Shown here in pieces: positions 8,257-14,945 of a stretch of 14,945 nucleotides of DNA. Where the stretch lies: the NCBI GenBank assembly GCA_964626405.1, contig CAZVFE010000041.1:1-14945 (forward strand), written 5' to 3'. Both the position numbers and the translations under genes were made by a program. Numbering within the stretch: the first letter of the stretch is position 1; every line of letters begins with the position of its first letter. Source of the stretch: CAZVFE01 sp964626405. Lineage in GTDB: Bacteria; Bacteroidota; Bacteroidia; Cytophagales; Spirosomataceae. The notes under the pieces are model-generated. The model searched no databases. It had not been told where the DNA came from and was given only the letters and a program-made list of their open reading frames with translations.

Positions 8257-8322
8257 TTTTATTAATAATAGGTTTATATTTCCTTTAATTTAAATATTTA
8301 TCTTGAGAAAAATCAGAATATT
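8257..8322. promoter_or_regulatory. 66-bp divergent intergenic region, with leader motif for the isomerase gene
   Basis: This AT-rich spacer separates divergent genes starting at 8256 (-) and 8323 (+), so it should hold a promoter for each. On the minus strand TAAACCTAT is at 8268-8276, 11 nt before the isomerase ATG, and the adjoining CTATTATTAAT recurs at the start of the DUF5916 gene (11566-11576, minus strand). I see no clear -33/-7 pair or operator palindrome. The role is inferred from gene orientation. Confidence 0.45.
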
Positions 8323-9372
8323 ATGAAAAAATTACTTGTCCTATTTTTACTCTCTTCCCTATTCAATTTAAATTCCATTGCACAAAATTCCGATAAACCA
8401 AGAGTCATATTAATCACTACAGATGGGGTTAGATGGCAAGATCTTTTCTATGGAATTGATACATCAATCGCTAAAAATAAATATTTTACAGAAAACAAAA
8501 GTGAAGAATTATTAAAGAAATATTATGATGTAGATTATAAAATTTCTAGAAAAAAAATCATGCCATTTTTTTATTCTGAATTAGTAAAAAATGGTGAGTT
8601 ACATGGAAATCGAAAATTGGGAAGTAAATTAAATGTAGCCAATCCTTATTGGTTTTCATACCCTGGATATAGTGAAATTTTAACTGGCCAGGTAGATACA
8701 CTTATCAATTCAAATGATTATCCACCAAATCCTCATATCAACTTTTTCGAACATTTAAATACTTTGCCAGATTATAAAGGAAAAGTGGCTGCTTTTGGGG
8801 CTTGGAATGCTTTCGATAGAATTTTAAATGAGGAAAGATCTGGCTTACCTATTACTGATGGGTTTGATAAATATTCTGATATTTCAGATACCGAAAATGC
8901 AAAGTTACTAACAAATATGTCTGAAAATTCATTTCGAATTTGGGGAGATGCGGAAATTCAAGATGTATTTATTCATTATCAAGCAATGGATTATTTGAAA
9001 AATAAAAAACCTATGGCGATTTATATTTCTTATGGGGAAACAGATGAATTTGCGCATGAAGGAAATTATTTTCATTATATCGATGCCTTAAACCATTTTG
9101 ATACTTATGTGAAAGAAATTTGGGATTTTGTTCAAGCCACTCCAGGATATAAAAACAATACCATAATTCTTATTACCACAGACCATGGAAGAGGGGATGC
9201 TGATAAAAATCAATGGACCTCACACGGACAATCTGTGATTGATTCTCATGAAACCTGGTATGCTATAATGGGAAGGAGTATTTCTCCCCTTGGAGAGGTG
9301 AATTTTGAAGAACAGGGCTATAGCAAAGAATTAATCCACCGTTTGGCAAAACTGATTGATGTAGAATTTTAA
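8323..9372 (+). CDS. Secreted alkaline-phosphatase-superfamily hydrolase (phosphodiesterase/sulfatase-like)
   Basis: This 349-residue protein has a signal peptide (about 1-20, ending SIA-Q) and an alkaline phosphatase core related to nucleotide pyrophosphatase/phosphodiesterases. Metal ligands fit that family: D34 (TTDGVR), D241 and H245 (D-x3-H in TDEFAH), D287-H288 (TTDHGRG) and a later His, probably H301 (TSHGQ). S112 in FSYPGYSEILTG lies where the catalytic Thr/Ser of this group sits; the Ser form rather than Thr is worth noting. It probably hydrolyses a phosphate mono- or diester (or a sulfate ester) in the periplasm. No formylglycine CxPxR motif is present, so a classical sulfatase is unlikely. 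Its stop shares the palindrome TTAA with the stop of the opposing DUF5916 gene (4-bp overlap). The substrate is not readable. Confidence 0.85.
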   Translation: MKKLLVLFLLSSLFNLNSIAQNSDKPRVILITTDGVRWQDLFYGIDTSIAKNKYFTENKSEELLKKYYDVDYKISRKKIMPFFYSELVKNGELHGNRKLGSKLNVANPYWFSYPGYSEILTGQVDTLINSNDYPPNPHINFFEHLNTLPDYKGKVAAFGAWNAFDRILNEERSGLPITDGFDKYSDISDTENAKLLTNMSENSFRIWGDAEIQDVFIHYQAMDYLKNKKPMAIYISYGETDEFAHEGNYFHYIDALNHFDTYVKEIWDFVQATPGYKNNTIILITTDHGRGDADKNQWTSHGQSVIDSHETWYAIMGRSISPLGEVNFEEQGYSKELIHRLAKLIDVEF

Positions 9373-11567
9373 AACCAAAAGGAAGCTTTTAAATTTAATG
9401 AGCGATATACAGAAAGGGATTCTTCGGTATTAAAATTATCATTATATACTAAATATATATCTGATAATGGGGCATATCTCCATTGTAGTCTAGAATTTAT
9501 TCCTAAAACTTTATATAAATTCGAATATTGAATCAGTGTAGACCAAAATAAATTCTTTGTAAAGGTCCAATCTACCTTAGGATTTATTAAAATAATCTCA
9601 GAAGATGAATATGGTGCTGGTAAATTTATTTTATTATAATTGAAATTCAATGATAGTAAAGCTTTTGGCATAATCCGGTAATTAGTTTCGGTAGTTAACG
9701 AAGTAATTGTTCCATTATAAAAACCCCCAGTGTTGATATTTACTGTATAGGATAAATCCTTTAAATAATTTGATTGAAATTCAACTTCATATTGGCCGAA
9801 TGTATAATCCGTTCCTTCCGCTAAAGGTATTGCCCCTTCCTTTCTGGATGGATCAAAATCAGAAAATAAATAGGTGTAATTATTTCGATAAGATAAGCTA
9901 AAATTAGCTTGATTTTTAAATTCCAAACGGTTCATCAACCAAACTATATGATCCACTTTTTTATTGTCTAAAGTTGGTTTAAAGAACATCAAATTGATTA
10001 ATCTTGGAGAAAAAGTATTGAAGAAACTAGACTTTAAATAAAAATTCTTCGCAAATGATGTACCCGTTTTATAATAATCTTTTCTATTTACAAAGCCTAG
10101 GTCTGAACGATAATCATTATCCACAAAGGTTAAATCGACCAAAAATTCTGTCTTTCTCGACTGATAATTTACCAATGCCTGAGATGCTAAATTTCCTTCC
10201 TGGTCTCCAGGTTGAAAAGATTTATGAAGATAAAATTTCCCATTCCATACATTATCGGAAGAAACTAAATTATAATCAAATCCTAAAACCCTACTATAAC
10301 GATCTTCCGGATTTAAAAATTCATAATTTCCATAGGTTTGTCTATTAACCATGAATACCCCAAAATTTGAATTGGTAGCTACTTTTCTCTGCAATACATA
10401 CATGGAATTATTATTGGAAGGAATTCCTCTTGATTCATCAGCTGCTGTTTGCATATTCAATACCCCTACCCTCCAATTTTCATCTAATTTACCACTTAAA
10501 CGTACCCCTCCTAATATTTTATTTTGAACAGTTAAGCCCGATGAATCTTTTATTATCCCAATTCTTCTTGAAAAGAAAGGACTTGGTCCTCTTTGAAAAT
10601 AGTCTCCAAAATTTCCAAACAAATCATTATTATCAATAAAAAATTGCCTTTTTTCTGGAAGAGAAACCTCAAAACGGGTTAAATTCGTAACGATATTGTC
10701 AACTTCGACATTAGAGAAATCAGGATTATAGGTAATATCCAAATTTAAACCATTGGTAACAGCTACCTTGGCATCAAAACCTGCTGAAAAGGATAGATCT
10801 TGTTCCCCAGATTCATAATTCTTACCAATTAATCCATTCACATAAGGAATTATATAGATTGGGGCTTTATTTCCTGTTAAAGGCTCCTCAAATTCCATTT
10901 CTCCAAAATATGCAAGAGTAGACATTTGTTGATTTTGAGGAACTCTAGACCATACAGATTGTTCTTGTGAACTATTATCCCAACGATGCGCTTGAAAATT
11001 CCAGATTTTTGAACCTTCCTTAAATTTAATTGAAGTAAAAGGTATGGCAATTTCTGTAATAAAATAATCCCCATGTATAGCTCCTTTATTTTGCCATTTC
11101 ATATCCCAAGAAGAAATATATGATCCTCTTACTCTACCCCCATTTGTTACAAAAGATTCTCTTTGAACATTGAAGGCATTTACCCCAAACATAAAGGCAT
11201 TATTTCCGTCTCTAAAGGTGTCAAATATTACAGAAACATTATCATTTTGCCTTGCGGAGAAATCACGTCTTAAGGAACTTACAATAAATTCAGACTTCCT
11301 ACCCTGTGCCTTTATACCAAAATATAGATGAGTATCATCATATAAGACTTTTAAATAAGTAGGAGATTTTGCATAAACTGAATCTGATGGAAAAAATTGC
11401 CAAAACTGACCAGCTGAATCAGCCTGACTCCAAATTTTTTCGTCTAATATTCCATCTATTTTTATAGGTTCCTGAATTTTCTTCACGAAAATTCTAGGTT
11501 TTTCAAAATCTTGAGAAAAAAGAGTAAAATTTAATATTAAAAAAAAGAGGCTGTAAAATAATTTCAT
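9369..11567 (-). CDS. DUF5916 outer-membrane protein with N-terminal CBM9-like domain
   Basis: This 732-residue protein has a signal peptide (about 1-18, ending TLFSQ). A CBM9-like beta-sandwich follows (about 35-228): IDGILDEKIWSQAD (37-50), YDDTHLYFGIKA (76-87), NDNVSVIFDTF (108-118) and a later WDNSSQEQSVWSRVP stretch. From about 235 the sequence has DUF5916 features: NGLNLDITYNPDFSNVEVD and then VSLPEKRQFFIDN, followed by alternating hydrophobic strands rich in aromatic and Asn residues. It ends in FWF, as expected of an outer-membrane beta-barrel whose last strand ends in Phe. It probably sits in the outer membrane with the CBM9-like domain in the periplasm; a role in binding or passing glycans is a guess, since the domain also occurs outside sugar loci. 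Its stop overlaps the convergent gene by 4 bp. Its start is divergent from the VCBS lipoprotein gene. Confidence 0.88.
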   Translation of the reverse strand: MKLFYSLFFLILNFTLFSQDFEKPRIFVKKIQEPIKIDGILDEKIWSQADSAGQFWQFFPSDSVYAKSPTYLKVLYDDTHLYFGIKAQGRKSEFIVSSLRRDFSARQNDNVSVIFDTFRDGNNAFMFGVNAFNVQRESFVTNGGRVRGSYISSWDMKWQNKGAIHGDYFITEIAIPFTSIKFKEGSKIWNFQAHRWDNSSQEQSVWSRVPQNQQMSTLAYFGEMEFEEPLTGNKAPIYIIPYVNGLIGKNYESGEQDLSFSAGFDAKVAVTNGLNLDITYNPDFSNVEVDNIVTNLTRFEVSLPEKRQFFIDNNDLFGNFGDYFQRGPSPFFSRRIGIIKDSSGLTVQNKILGGVRLSGKLDENWRVGVLNMQTAADESRGIPSNNNSMYVLQRKVATNSNFGVFMVNRQTYGNYEFLNPEDRYSRVLGFDYNLVSSDNVWNGKFYLHKSFQPGDQEGNLASQALVNYQSRKTEFLVDLTFVDNDYRSDLGFVNRKDYYKTGTSFAKNFYLKSSFFNTFSPRLINLMFFKPTLDNKKVDHIVWLMNRLEFKNQANFSLSYRNNYTYLFSDFDPSRKEGAIPLAEGTDYTFGQYEVEFQSNYLKDLSYTVNINTGGFYNGTITSLTTETNYRIMPKALLSLNFNYNKINLPAPYSSSEIILINPKVDWTFTKNLFWSTLIQYSNLYKVLGINSRLQWRYAPLSDIYLVYNDNFNTEESLSVYRSLNLKASFWF

Positions 11568-11636
11568 TAATAATAGTTGAGGATTTAACTGTTAAAATTA
11601 GGAATTTTATTAAATTTAAAGTGAAAAATGAGATAA
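11568..11636. promoter_or_regulatory. 69-bp divergent intergenic region with weak promoter candidates
   Basis: The spacer lies between divergent genes starting at 11567 (-) and 11637 (+). Two 8-mers resemble the Bacteroidota -7 consensus TAnnTTTG with the last base changed: TAAATTTA at 11611-11618 (+) and TAATTTTA at 11593-11600 (-). Neither has a well-placed TTG (-33) at about 19-21 bp, so they are weak. An ATG at 11628 is closed by a stop after one codon and is not a start. Confidence 0.35.
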
Positions 11637-13121
11637 ATGGTAAGATTCTTTCTACTAGGACTAGTATTACTTCTACTTATAAATTGTCAACAAAATAAAA
11701 TAAATGAAGGAGAAAAATTAGCACAAAGCTATTGTTCTTCCTGCCATTTATATCCTGAACCATCTCTTTTACCAGAAAATGTTTGGAAATATTCAACTCT
11801 ACCCTATATGGGAATTATGATGGGTTTAGAAGAGGAGGAAAAAAATCTACCTACCATTTTAAAACCGTACACTATTCTAGGTCCTGAATCTCCTATGATT
11901 AGTCAGGAAGATTTCAATAAAATAAAATCCTTTTATCTTGAAAATTCTCCCAAAAATTGGGCTCCTGAAATTGGAGAAAAACTAGAAGAAAATACGACTC
12001 TTTTTACTGCCAAAGAAATTATTTTACCTGAAAAAAACGAAACATTCCCAAATTATACCGCTATTAAAATAGATGAAGAAAATAAACAAATTATAGCAGG
12101 AGATCAATCAAACCATATAATTTGGGTCCTTGATAATCAAGGTAAGGTAGTTAGGAAAATGGAAAGGCAAGATGCCCTTACAGGTATTTCAAAAAATAAG
12201 AAAGATTTTTTATTTACCTATATTGGTAGTACAACTCAAGCAAATCCTGAAACGGGTGGACATGTGGATTTATTTAATAATTGGGAATTAAAGGCCTCCA
12301 TTGTAAAGGGTTTAAATAGACCATTGGAGGGTGAATTATTAAATTTAGATGAAGATTCAGAATTAGAATTAGTCACCTGTGAATTTGGGTTCAAGGAGGG
12401 TGGATTAAGTATATGGGATAAAAAAAATGGGGGATACCAACAAAAGATACTTAATTCACAGACTGGATCAACGGATATAGTAAAAAAAGATTTCAATGGA
12501 GATGGAAAGATTGATATTCTAGCATTATTCGCTCAAGGAGACGAAAGAATCATATTATATTTAAATAAGGGAAATCTGAATTTTGAAGAAAAAGTACTTT
12601 TACGTTTTCTTCCAATTTATGGAACAAGTTCTTTTGAATTAGTTGATTTAAATCAGGATGGCTTGGAGGATATTATTACGACAACAGGTGATAATGCAGA
12701 TTTTTCCACGATATTAAAGCCTTATCATGGTATATATATTTATTTTAACAAAGGGGATTTTCAATTTGAGGAACCTTTGTTTTTTAAACAAAATGGTGCT
12801 ACAAAAATCCTATCTGGAGATTTTGACCAAGATGGGGACTTTGATTTAATCTCTACGGCTTTATTTCCAAATGTACAAAATAGGCCCTTAGAACAAACTA
12901 TTTATTTAGAGAATTTAGGGCAAAAAAAGTTCAAAGAATATGGACTACCTTATGGAGATTTTGGAAGGTGGGCAGTTATGGATGCAGGGGATTTAGATGG
13001 AGATGGGGATTTAGATTTAGTTTTAGGTAGTCATGCCGTTGCAAAATTCCCAGTAGGAGAGTTTAACCCAAAATGGAAAAAGGCAAAAGGAATTATGATT
13101 TTAGAAAATAATACTTTCTAA
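11637..13121 (+). CDS. Lipoprotein with CxxCH haem motif and FG-GAP/VCBS calcium-loop repeats
   Basis: This 494-residue lipoprotein has a short signal (LLLLINC, Cys17) and then a region with one c-type haem motif, CSSCH (33-37), and candidate axial methionines at M58, M61 and M62 in a PYMGIMMGLEEE stretch. From about 135 it becomes a beta-propeller of FG-GAP/VCBS type with four clear calcium loops: 285-293 (DFNGDGKID), 337-345 (DLNQDGLED), 395-403 (DFDQDGDFD) and 452-460 (DLDGDGDLD), plus a degenerate one near 236-246. This combination recurs in Bacteroidota but has no established function that I know; an electron-transfer or sensing role at the outer membrane or cell surface is a hypothesis. 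Haem attachment would require a cytochrome c maturation system elsewhere in the genome. The next gene overlaps it by 21 bp on the other strand. It is not a full cytochrome or oxidase. Confidence 0.8.
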   Translation: MVRFFLLGLVLLLLINCQQNKINEGEKLAQSYCSSCHLYPEPSLLPENVWKYSTLPYMGIMMGLEEEEKNLPTILKPYTILGPESPMISQEDFNKIKSFYLENSPKNWAPEIGEKLEENTTLFTAKEIILPEKNETFPNYTAIKIDEENKQIIAGDQSNHIIWVLDNQGKVVRKMERQDALTGISKNKKDFLFTYIGSTTQANPETGGHVDLFNNWELKASIVKGLNRPLEGELLNLDEDSELELVTCEFGFKEGGLSIWDKKNGGYQQKILNSQTGSTDIVKKDFNGDGKIDILALFAQGDERIILYLNKGNLNFEEKVLLRFLPIYGTSSFELVDLNQDGLEDIITTTGDNADFSTILKPYHGIYIYFNKGDFQFEEPLFFKQNGATKILSGDFDQDGDFDLISTALFPNVQNRPLEQTIYLENLGQKKFKEYGLPYGDFGRWAVMDAGDLDGDGDLDLVLGSHAVAKFPVGEFNPKWKKAKGIMILENNTF

Positions 13122-13844
13122 AAAGAAATAGAAAATAGAAGGACATAATAAACATCCTAATCCGGTATAAAATGTGGAAGTAAATGCCCCATAAGGAACA
13201 AGTTTAGGATCAGTAGCCGCTAATCCTGCAGTTACACCAGAAGTGGTACCAAGTAAACCTCCAAATACCATGGCAGATTTTGGATTATCTAAACCTATTC
13301 TTTTTGCAAGAATTGGGGTAAAAATCGTAGTAAGAATCACCTTTACTAAGCCAATAGCTATACTTAAAGCAATAATATCTGAACTAACGCCTAAGGCAGT
13401 TCCTGTAACTGGTCCTACTATATAAGTACATGCGCCTCCTCCTAAAGTTGCAATAATTTTTGGATCTTCATATCCTAAAAATAAAGCAATAATAGCTCCG
13501 ACAAAAAAAGAAAATATTACGCCTAATACCAAAGAAATCAAACCTGCCAGACCAGCTTGTTTAATTTTATCAATTTCAGCACCCATGGCTGTAGCTACAA
13601 TTGAAAAATCTCTTAACATGGAGCCTCCCAATAAGGCCATTCCTGAAAAAAATTGAATATCTGAAATCCCTTTTTTATCACCGAATAAGGCAATTATCAA
13701 CCCCAAAAATACCGCCAAGGCAACAGCGGGAATTTTATTTCCGATTTTTTTGGAAATCCAAAAGCTAAAAGCCATGATTATGCCCACCAATAGAAAGCCA
13801 AAAATCAAGCCATTTTTATCTAATATTTCTTCAAAAATTTCCAT
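13101..13844 (-). CDS. madM: Malonate transporter subunit MadM
   Basis: This 247-residue integral membrane protein carries about eight hydrophobic segments and matches MadM: GGSMLRDFSIVATAMGAEID (73-92), LGGGACTYIVGPVTGTALG and FGGLLGTTSGVTAGLAATDP are the conserved glycine-rich blocks. With MadL it forms the two-part sodium-linked malonate carrier known from Malonomonas. Its start codon overlaps the madL stop by one base (TAATG on the minus strand), so the subunits are translationally coupled. Its own 3' end runs 21 bp into the 3' end of the VCBS lipoprotein gene on the other strand. The ligase gene upstream supports malonate as substrate. The charged C-terminal tail is short. The assignment rests on family resemblance and context. 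Confidence 0.93.
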   Translation of the reverse strand: MEIFEEILDKNGLIFGFLLVGIIMAFSFWISKKIGNKIPAVALAVFLGLIIALFGDKKGISDIQFFSGMALLGGSMLRDFSIVATAMGAEIDKIKQAGLAGLISLVLGVIFSFFVGAIIALFLGYEDPKIIATLGGGACTYIVGPVTGTALGVSSDIIALSIAIGLVKVILTTIFTPILAKRIGLDNPKSAMVFGGLLGTTSGVTAGLAATDPKLVPYGAFTSTFYTGLGCLLCPSIFYFFLESIIF

Positions 13845-14200
13845 TATTTATTTCCAATTTTAGAAATGAGTGGGACTAAACCAAATGCTCCTATGGTTAC
13901 GATTATCCCAATTAAAATTGCTCCCAAGCCTCCAGATAAAGCTCCTCTTACATTGGAAGTGGCTGCCATAGCCACCACAATTGGAATATAAATTGAGCTC
14001 CAAAAATTAATTCCCGAAATTGTTTCTTGGTTAAACCATTCCTTATTGTTCAAAAAGGATTGAGTCCACATTAACAATAACATAGCAAAGCCTACCCCAC
14101 CAACATCACCATCAATTCCTATTGAATTTCCTAAAAGTGTACCTAAAATTTTACCAATTAGAAAACAAAATGCCAATAATGCAACTCCGTAAATTTTCAT
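13844..14200 (-). CDS. madL: Malonate transporter subunit MadL
   Basis: This 118-residue membrane protein has four hydrophobic segments (roughly residues 2-23, 36-50, 68-86 and 92-114) and matches MadL: the start MKIYGVALLAFCFLIGKILG and the DGDVGGVGFAMLLLM block are typical. It is the small partner of MadM in malonate uptake. Its start overlaps the end of the ligase gene by 4 bp (ATGA) and its stop overlaps the madM start by 1 bp, so all three are in one operon transcribed right to left. Length is normal for the family. Confidence 0.93.
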   Translation of the reverse strand: MKIYGVALLAFCFLIGKILGTLLGNSIGIDGDVGGVGFAMLLLMWTQSFLNNKEWFNQETISGINFWSSIYIPIVVAMAATSNVRGALSGGLGAILIGIIVTIGAFGLVPLISKIGNK

Positions 14201-14945
14201 AATTCATCAAATAGTTTTTGAAGGTCTTTTTTGGTTACCTTCCCCAATACATTACGAGGAAGTTCATTCAAAAATAAGTATTTTCTTGGCATTTTATAAT
14301 TTGGCAATAATTCTTTTAACCAAGAATTCAATTCTTTTTCAGCAATATCCTTATTTGCTACAATTCCCGCTCCAATTATTTCTCCCCATTCATCATCAGG
14401 AATTCCAACCACTCCACAATCATTAATATCCTCTCGCTTTCGAATTACTTCTTCAATTTCTAGAGCCGATACCTTATAACCTCCCGTTTTGATAATATCT
14501 ACCGAATTCCGTCCTAATATTCTATAATATCCATTTTCAAATACTGCTACATCACCCGATTTAAACCATCCCTCAAAAAAAGTTTCTTCCGTTGCCTCTG
14601 GTTTATTCCAATATTCTAAAAATACATTTTCACCCTTGATTTGAATTTCCCCTGGTCCAAATTCCAAGGTTTTTTCATCATCATCTGCCAATCGAATACT
14701 CACTCCTGGCAAGGCTTGTCCAATATATCCAGGTCTTCTTTCGCCATTTAAAGGATTTGATATTGCCATTCCCATTTCTGTCATTCCATACCTTTCTAAT
14801 AGCGTATGTCCTGAAATTTCTTTCCAAGAATCCAAAGTTGAAATTGGCAAGGCTGCAGATCCCGAAACCATTAATCTAAAATTATTAAAAGAATTAGAAA
14901 TTCTTAATTTAATTACCTGATCAGATTCATTATAATAGGAAATTA
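14197..14945 (-). CDS. matB: Malonyl-CoA synthetase-like acyl-CoA ligase, N-terminal part outside window
   Basis: This is the C-terminal part (about 249 residues) of an adenylate-forming acyl-CoA synthetase. The frame stays open to base 14945; the ATG at 14871 is inside the enzyme, since the codons before it read NSFNNFRL and lead into MVSGSAALP, a mid-protein motif. Also visible are GHTLLERYGMTEMGMA (the ATP/adenylate A5 region), GWFKSGDVAVFENGYYRILGR (A7), KTGGYKVSALEIEEVI (A8) and PRNVLGKVTKKDL (A10, with the catalytic Lys of adenylation). The GERRPGYIGQALPGV stretch after the TE motif resembles MatB/ACSF3-type malonyl-CoA synthetases. It would convert malonate, ATP and CoA to malonyl-CoA in the cytoplasm, after uptake by MadLM encoded directly downstream. 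The adjacency strengthens the substrate call; the upstream half is needed for proof. Confidence 0.85.
   Translation of the reverse strand, partial: ISYYNESDQVIKLRISNSFNNFRLMVSGSAALPISTLDSWKEISGHTLLERYGMTEMGMAISNPLNGERRPGYIGQALPGVSIRLADDDEKTLEFGPGEIQIKGENVFLEYWNKPEATEETFFEGWFKSGDVAVFENGYYRILGRNSVDIIKTGGYKVSALEIEEVIRKREDINDCGVVGIPDDEWGEIIGAGIVANKDIAEKELNSWLKELLPNYKMPRKYLFLNELPRNVLGKVTKKDLQKLFDEL

Noticed and set aside
8323..9372. Classical sulfatase
   Set aside because: No CxPxR or SxPxR formylglycine motif is present; the ligand pattern fits phosphodiesterase-type members better.
10055..10348. Plus-strand open frame inside the DUF5916 gene
   Set aside because: It lies wholly inside a well-supported gene on the other strand, has no recognisable domain and is typical of AT-rich antisense frames.
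12490..13020. Repeated D/G-coding words as a DNA repeat or CRISPR-like array
   Set aside because: They code for FG-GAP calcium loops spaced by propeller blades; spacing and sequence vary as expected for protein repeats.
14869..14871. ATG (minus strand) as the start of the ligase
   Set aside because: The codons before it continue an acyl-CoA synthetase motif (FRL then MVSGSAALP) and stay open to the window end.

Overview
The window looks like chromosomal DNA of an AT-rich member of the Bacteroidota, most likely a free-living or marine polysaccharide degrader of the Cytophagales type. The lineage rests on recognisable Bacteroidota-style families: a DUF5916/CBM9-like outer-membrane protein, a DUF1593 (Sde182-like) protein, Tat-exported Gfo/Idh and xylose-isomerase-like enzymes, lipoproteins with a short FSC or INC lipobox, and A/T-rich leaders without clear Shine-Dalgarno sequences. 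The genus cannot be read from this window. Coding density is very high: the largest gene-free gap is 88 bp, and there are no RNA genes, insertion sequences or CRISPR arrays.

Region 1 (1-5126, + strand) is a tight operon with gaps of 9, 30 and 2 bp. It holds the 3' part of a DUF1593/nucleoside-hydrolase-like protein, a two-domain secreted esterase (alpha/beta-hydrolase fused to a pectinesterase-like beta-helix), a Tat-signal Gfo/Idh/MocA oxidoreductase, and a secreted Kelch beta-propeller. After 88 bp comes a large lipoprotein with the look of an (alpha/alpha)6-barrel glycosidase (5215-7332). Together these suggest periplasmic or surface processing of an esterified, uronic-acid-containing plant or algal polysaccharide such as pectin. 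No SusC/SusD pair is present in the window.

Region 2 (7336-11567) alternates in strand: a Tat-signal xylose-isomerase-like TIM barrel (-), a secreted alkaline-phosphatase-superfamily enzyme (+) and a DUF5916 outer-membrane protein with a CBM9-like N-terminus (-). A lipoprotein combining a CxxCH haem motif with FG-GAP/VCBS calcium-loop repeats follows on the + strand (11637-13121).

Region 3 (13101-14945, - strand) is a malonate operon. It holds the 3' part of a malonyl-CoA synthetase-like acyl-CoA ligase, then madL and madM, translationally coupled through overlapping stop and start codons (ATGA, then TAATG). It would import malonate and convert it to malonyl-CoA.

Points that stand out are the esterase-pectinesterase fusion with all expected catalytic residues, the cytochrome/VCBS lipoprotein, two Tat-exported sugar-modifying enzymes, a short leader motif (TAAACCNAT) before three starts, an abrupt change in base use at about 5.13 kb, and three convergent gene pairs with essentially no space between them.
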